This document shows, piece by piece, positions 59,591 to 64,000 of a stretch of DNA of 64,000 bases. The notes under the pieces were generated by a model. It made no database searches, was not told where the DNA came from, and saw only the letters and a list, made by a program, of their open reading frames with translations. Each line of letters starts with the position of its first letter. Positions within the stretch are counted from its first letter, which is position 1. Origin of the DNA: Anaerolineaceae bacterium (GTDB lineage Bacteria > Chloroflexota > Anaerolineae > Anaerolineales > Anaerolineaceae); contig PWSY01000036.1 in the NCBI GenBank assembly GCA_003563055.1, positions 26,103 to 90,102 of the forward strand, read 5' to 3'. The translations under genes and the position numbers were made by a program.

Positions 59591-62500
59591 TTATCTCGCT
59601 TCTCGCAAGTTGCTGATTAAGTTTAGCGCGCTGATGACACCTAGTTGACGAACAATGTTAACATCATCCGGTGAATACCTTTTTGCTTGTTTTAACAAAG
59701 CTTCGGCCCCTACAAAATCTTTACTATCTTTTAGCGCCATTCCGGCATAATAATATGGCCGAGGATCTGAGGGATCGGCTTGTGATGCTTTTTTGAAAAT
59801 ATCAATTGCTTCCTCAAGGTCGCGGCGTTCCTGGTAGATTTTTCCCAGTTCAATAAGTGCCTCTACTAAACCTGGATTCAAGGTGATAGCGTGTGATAGG
59901 TGTGAAATGGCTTGATCAAGTTGGCCATTTTTTCTTTGAAGACGGCCTAGCATCAGGTGCACTTCTGGTTGATCAGGAACAATTTTTAGAGTTGTCTGGG
60001 CAATTTCCTCAGCTTTTTTAAGGCGGTTTGATTGAATTAGCCAATCTGTTAATGTGATCAGAATTTCAGGGTTTTCTGAGTGGCTCTGGGCTAAAGCAAT
60101 AAGCTCTGGTAAAACAGCCTCTGTTCCCTCACGTACTTTTTTAATTTTAATTTTTTCAAGGGCTAGAACCATATTTTCTGGTGCCATATTTAAAGCATTG
60201 TTTAAGGTATTGATTGCCTGGTCAAATTTGCCTTGCTTTGTTTGTGCTCGTGCTAATAGCACCAGAATTTGATTTTCATTATGCTTTTGAAGAAGTTCTT
60301 CTGCTTTTAGTTCTGCATCACTATATTTTTTTTGGTCAATCAATAATTTGATTTCTTGAGAGCAGATGTCCATGTTATCAGGATCTAATTGGCTGGCAAC
60401 ACGAATATTTTGAACTGCTTCAGGTAAATTCCCCATCCAACGGTTGACATTTGCTATTTTTCTCCAAACCTGAGGGTCTTTTGATTGGATGGATACACTT
60501 TTTTCTAAATCAGCTTTAGCATGATCAAGATGGTTGTTTCGAATATTTATTTCTGCACTTTTTTGCCAAAAATTTGCATTCTGAGGATAAATTTCAAGCG
60601 CAAAGGCAATATGATCTGCTGCATCCTTATCATTGCCAAGTTTTGAATGCATATCTGCTGCTATGGCATGCCACTCAGGTTCATCTGGCCATAAGTTCAA
60701 TGCTGTTTCTAATGACTTTACCGCTAGTTCGGGATAAGATTTCTCCAAGAAAGCCAGTAAAGCATGATTAATTGGATTCGAAGTGTCCAACACGAGAGCT
60801 TTTTTAATGTGAGAAGTATTGATTTTGACCTTATTTCTAAGCGCAAAAACTCCATAAGCTTGCAAAACTTTGAGGTCATCGGCATAGGCCTCTACGATTT
60901 GGTTGACAAGACCTTCATCCTCACTCCCAATAATAATCGACGCTGCTTCTTCAGGATCAGTTAAGCAAGTTTCATAATTCAATTTTAGGGGCCATTTTCC
61001 TGTAAAAGCTGCTTCTATGCGGGTATGGATACACATGCGTTCTTCCTGAGAGAGGAAACCTTCAAGCTTTTCTACTGCAGCCTTCGCATTTTTATGACAA
61101 CTCTCAGACAGGGAATCTATGCCTGGGCAGTGGTTTTTGATAAATAATGTGTCTGCGATCTGTTGGGCTTCTGCCATTTTAACCAGAGAGAGGACATATC
61201 GCCAAAGAATTAAGGGTTGGTTGGGTAATAAATTCATAATCATCTGATGAATTTGTTGTGCGGATTGGTAATCATCCAGGGCGATAGCGGCATCAGCCAG
61301 GCTGTTTAAAATCATCATCTTTCTAAAGGTGAACTGTAGTGTATTCGTCTGAAGTCTATCCAGGTGATTCTGATAGGATTTTTGAGCATTTACAAAATAA
61401 TCTTTTGCTTTTTCGAACTTCTCTTGATATGTCGCAAGTTGGCTCTGCAGAGCCTGATACCTTGGATAAGCATCACAGGATGGGGGAATTTGGCTCATCA
61501 GGGCTGAAGCCTGTTTATAATCTTTCTCATAAATGAGCATTTCTATTTGGGAACAAACCAGCTCAATAATGTCCTTGTCAAAGCCATCGTTTAATCTCTC
61601 TGATGCGTTAAACGCGCTGCCAAGTTCCAAAGCCTTATTAAAGTCAAAGGTGACCATATAAGATTCCAGAGTCGCATTATAAATCGTTGCATCAGCAGGA
61701 TCTTGGGCTGATGCTGAGGATAAATACGTTTGAGCCGCTTTAAATTCACCCAAACTTCTAGATAATTGTCCCAACCGGTAAAGGTAGCCCTTATAAGTGA
61801 AATCGTAAGTGTATAACAAAGGTGATGGCGTCTTAGTCTCAAAAGCTCGAGTGGCCTTTTCGATAGTATCAGCTATATAATTTTCGATAGACTTTAATTG
61901 GTCCAGAGCCAGTTCATATTGTCCCAAATCGGATAAAAGGTCAGATTTAAGCAAAACCAATTGTGGATATTTAGTGAGTATGCTGTCTTCCAAATTGAGC
62001 GACTGTAATGCTTTTTTCCGCTGATCCAATAATTTATAGCAGACAGCCAATTCCATTTGTATCAACGGATTGATGTCAGATACCAATAGGGAGGCTTTTT
62101 CTAATGCAAGAACTGCCAGATCAAGGTCTTGCAGATGGACACAGATATTAGCTACCTGATGCAGTTGTTCAGGATGCGAACTGGCACAGGAAATGACTTG
62201 TTCAATCAGTGTCTTAGCTTCATCTAGTGATTTAGCAGACACTAATGCTTTCGCAAGCCAGACCTTGAGAGCAGTGTTTTCTGGATCAATTTGTAATGCT
62301 TCTTTGAGCGCTTTCACCGCTTCCCCCGGTTCGTTTGTATTCATCTTAAATTGTGCATACCACTGTATGTTCAGTAAATCCTGAGGAGCCAATTTAAGAG
62401 CGGATTTTGCCAGGTCATGTGCTTTTTCAGAAAGATCAATAGATTGAAAAGCCTCTACTAAGGCATGCAGGACGGTCAGGTTCTCTGGCTGTTTTGAAGC

Positions 62501-64000
62501 AGCTTCTCTCAACGCGGCCAATCCAATTTCCTTATCTCCTAAGGCGATTGCTGATTGACCTAATCCATAAAAGATTCGCCAGCTATCCTGTGAATGATCT
62601 TCTAAGACTTCCTCTGAAAGTGTTTTGTAAGTGTTCAATGCTTCTTGATGATGTCCTTGAAGGCGGTCCGTATCCCCCAGGTGAAGCCGGATAAAAAAAT
62701 CTTCATCGGTTATTTTTATGGCTTTACGGAGAATATTTTTGATCTTTTCCAGTTCGTTATCAGGTTCTTCATCAATGCTGGATTCTAAGCGATCAAGCAC
62801 CAGTCGTGTTGCTGCTAAAACAGTTTCCAAATCTTCAGGATAATGTTCTGCAGCACAGACTAATGCTTGTTCGGCTGCGGCAGAATCATTCATTGCCAAA
62901 AAGATATGCCCGAGTAATTTTGCCACCTCAGGTTTGTTTCCATAATCCTTTATATGGCGTTTCAATAAATGGTATGCTGTTTCATCATGTCCCAAAAGGT
63001 GTTCAGCATGTGCCAGGTTTAATTTGCCCTCAATATGGTCAGGTTCAATTTCATAGGCTTTTCTGAGATGGGATATTGCATCTGAAGGCGCTGATTTATC
63101 CAGATATGTTTTCCCTAAAGCCCGTAATAATTTTGGGTTATTAGGGATAGCACGATTGCCTTTATGCAAAACGTCAAAACAACGGTCTGTCTGACCTTTG
63201 CTCTGCCAGATGTTGGCTAATGTTAACCAGGTCTCAGCCTCTTCGGAGATCATTGCAACAACTTGTTCCATGTGCTGAATGGCTTTGGCAGTATCTCCCT
63301 TCGAAAAATAAGCTTCGCCCAATATCACCAGAGCTTTTACACTGCGATCATTTTTTTGAAGAATATTATGGCAGATAGATATGGCCATATCGATGTGCTC
63401 AGTTCTTAATGCTGACAGAGCAAATTTCTCGAGGTCTTCAACCAGGGGTGAAGTCTCAGATTTTATTATCGCTTGTAACAAAGAAAAGGCCTGTTTCCAG
63501 CGTTTTGCAAGTGTATAAAGATGGGCAAGTGAACGTTTGTGTTCACTTTCATCAGGATCAACTTTCTCAAGATAAGAAGATAGTTCAATTGCTTTTTCTA
63601 TGTAGTGGTCTTTGACCAAAATATCTCTGGCCAGTTTTACAACCTGAAGGTCGTTCATTCTTTCTTTGAGAATTTTATCCATCCAGTTGATAGTTATATT
63701 CGGTTGCTCTAAACTTTTGACAAATTCAAGTATCTCGATTATTGGATCGGACTTAGTTTTATGCACCAGGTAACTTACATCCAAAAGTGAATTCTCCAGG
63801 TTGTGATGATCAAAAGTGATATAAGCGATCGGGGATAGTACTTTATTGGTTAGAAATTGGATTTTCTTTTCCAGGTATTCTTTTTTGCCTGTAGAAGGTA
63901 AATGTTGCAATTGTTCCGTCGCATCATCTAATTTATTATCGGTAATTAATGCTTGAATATAATAGTGACGTGCTTGTTTTGCGTTCGGTACAGAATTTAA
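59591..64000 (-). CDS. Giant TPR-repeat protein, 5' end beyond the window
   Basis: Dozens of TPR-like repeats; the ORF-track start at 63910 is a TTG codon, and the frame stays open to base 64000 (LNSVPNAKQARHYYIQALITDNKLDDATEQLQHLP...). Confidence 0.9.
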   Translation of the reverse strand, partial: LNSVPNAKQARHYYIQALITDNKLDDATEQLQHLPSTGKKEYLEKKIQFLTNKVLSPIAYITFDHHNLENSLLDVSYLVHKTKSDPIIEILEFVKSLEQPNITINWMDKILKERMNDLQVVKLARDILVKDHYIEKAIELSSYLEKVDPDESEHKRSLAHLYTLAKRWKQAFSLLQAIIKSETSPLVEDLEKFALSALRTEHIDMAISICHNILQKNDRSVKALVILGEAYFSKGDTAKAIQHMEQVVAMISEEAETWLTLANIWQSKGQTDRCFDVLHKGNRAIPNNPKLLRALGKTYLDKSAPSDAISHLRKAYEIEPDHIEGKLNLAHAEHLLGHDETAYHLLKRHIKDYGNKPEVAKLLGHIFLAMNDSAAAEQALVCAAEHYPEDLETVLAATRLVLDRLESSIDEEPDNELEKIKNILRKAIKITDEDFFIRLHLGDTDRLQGHHQEALNTYKTLSEEVLEDHSQDSWRIFYGLGQSAIALGDKEIGLAALREAASKQPENLTVLHALVEAFQSIDLSEKAHDLAKSALKLAPQDLLNIQWYAQFKMNTNEPGEAVKALKEALQIDPENTALKVWLAKALVSAKSLDEAKTLIEQVISCASSHPEQLHQVANICVHLQDLDLAVLALEKASLLVSDINPLIQMELAVCYKLLDQRKKALQSLNLEDSILTKYPQLVLLKSDLLSDLGQYELALDQLKSIENYIADTIEKATRAFETKTPSPLLYTYDFTYKGYLYRLGQLSRSLGEFKAAQTYLSSASAQDPADATIYNATLESYMVTFDFNKALELGSAFNASERLNDGFDKDIIELVCSQIEMLIYEKDYKQASALMSQIPPSCDAYPRYQALQSQLATYQEKFEKAKDYFVNAQKSYQNHLDRLQTNTLQFTFRKMMILNSLADAAIALDDYQSAQQIHQMIMNLLPNQPLILWRYVLSLVKMAEAQQIADTLFIKNHCPGIDSLSESCHKNAKAAVEKLEGFLSQEERMCIHTRIEAAFTGKWPLKLNYETCLTDPEEAASIIIGSEDEGLVNQIVEAYADDLKVLQAYGVFALRNKVKINTSHIKKALVLDTSNPINHALLAFLEKSYPELAVKSLETALNLWPDEPEWHAIAADMHSKLGNDKDAADHIAFALEIYPQNANFWQKSAEINIRNNHLDHAKADLEKSVSIQSKDPQVWRKIANVNRWMGNLPEAVQNIRVASQLDPDNMDICSQEIKLLIDQKKYSDAELKAEELLQKHNENQILVLLARAQTKQGKFDQAINTLNNALNMAPENMVLALEKIKIKKVREGTEAVLPELIALAQSHSENPEILITLTDWLIQSNRLKKAEEIAQTTLKIVPDQPEVHLMLGRLQRKNGQLDQAISHLSHAITLNPGLVEALIELGKIYQERRDLEEAIDIFKKASQADPSDPRPYYYAGMALKDSKDFVGAEALLKQAKRYSPDDVNIVRQLGVISALNLISNLREAR

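Noticed and set aside
1-64000. CRISPR array or prophage/transposase
   Set aside because: No regularly spaced direct repeats and no Cas, integrase, transposase or phage structural proteins were seen in the ORF track.

Overview
The window looks like chromosomal DNA from an anaerobic bacterium. Gene content suggests an Anaerolineae/Chloroflexota-type anaerobe, but that is inference. In order it contains: (1) sufC-sufB-sufD, a small conserved ORF and a Rieske ferredoxin (+). (2) A long minus-strand hydrogenase locus: hypE/D/C/F/B/A, a cNMP-binding protein, a maturation protease, a [NiFe] hydrogenase large/small pair, a NuoG-like subunit, two NuoF-like and two NuoE-like diaphorase subunits, a thioredoxin-fold subunit, and regulatory HATPase/PHP/DRTGG/CBS genes. 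(3) hisS, tRNA-His, an EamA transporter and a VTT/DedA protein. (4) A T-box leader with ileS-lspA-rluD-ltaE, then a metallophosphoesterase, lgt and a GH20 hexosaminidase. (5) A second minus-strand redox operon: tungsten-type aldehyde ferredoxin oxidoreductase (AOR), Fe-S protein, HdrA-MvhD, HdrC/MvhD fusion, Mvh-type [NiFe] hydrogenase small and large subunits, polyferredoxin. (6) A cobalamin-riboswitch-controlled operon with a surface-anchored protein resembling transcobalamin/intrinsic factor plus a complete ECF transporter. (7) A TPR/caspase-like (C25/CHAT-like) protein next to a giant TPR protein truncated by the window edge. The strongest discoveries: (a) hdrA is split in the ORF track only by one in-frame TGA, at the conserved DCSI-C-ILAPKMV cysteine, followed by a perfect 9-bp hairpin that fits a bacterial SECIS, so it is very probably a selenoprotein. 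(b) That HdrA sits in an AOR-HdrA-Mvh hydrogenase locus without HdrB, a candidate electron-bifurcating/confurcating aldehyde/carboxylate-H2 complex. (c) A bacterial transcobalamin-like B12-capture protein sits under a B12 riboswitch with an ECF importer. (d) The first [NiFe] hydrogenase carries duplicated NuoEF modules.
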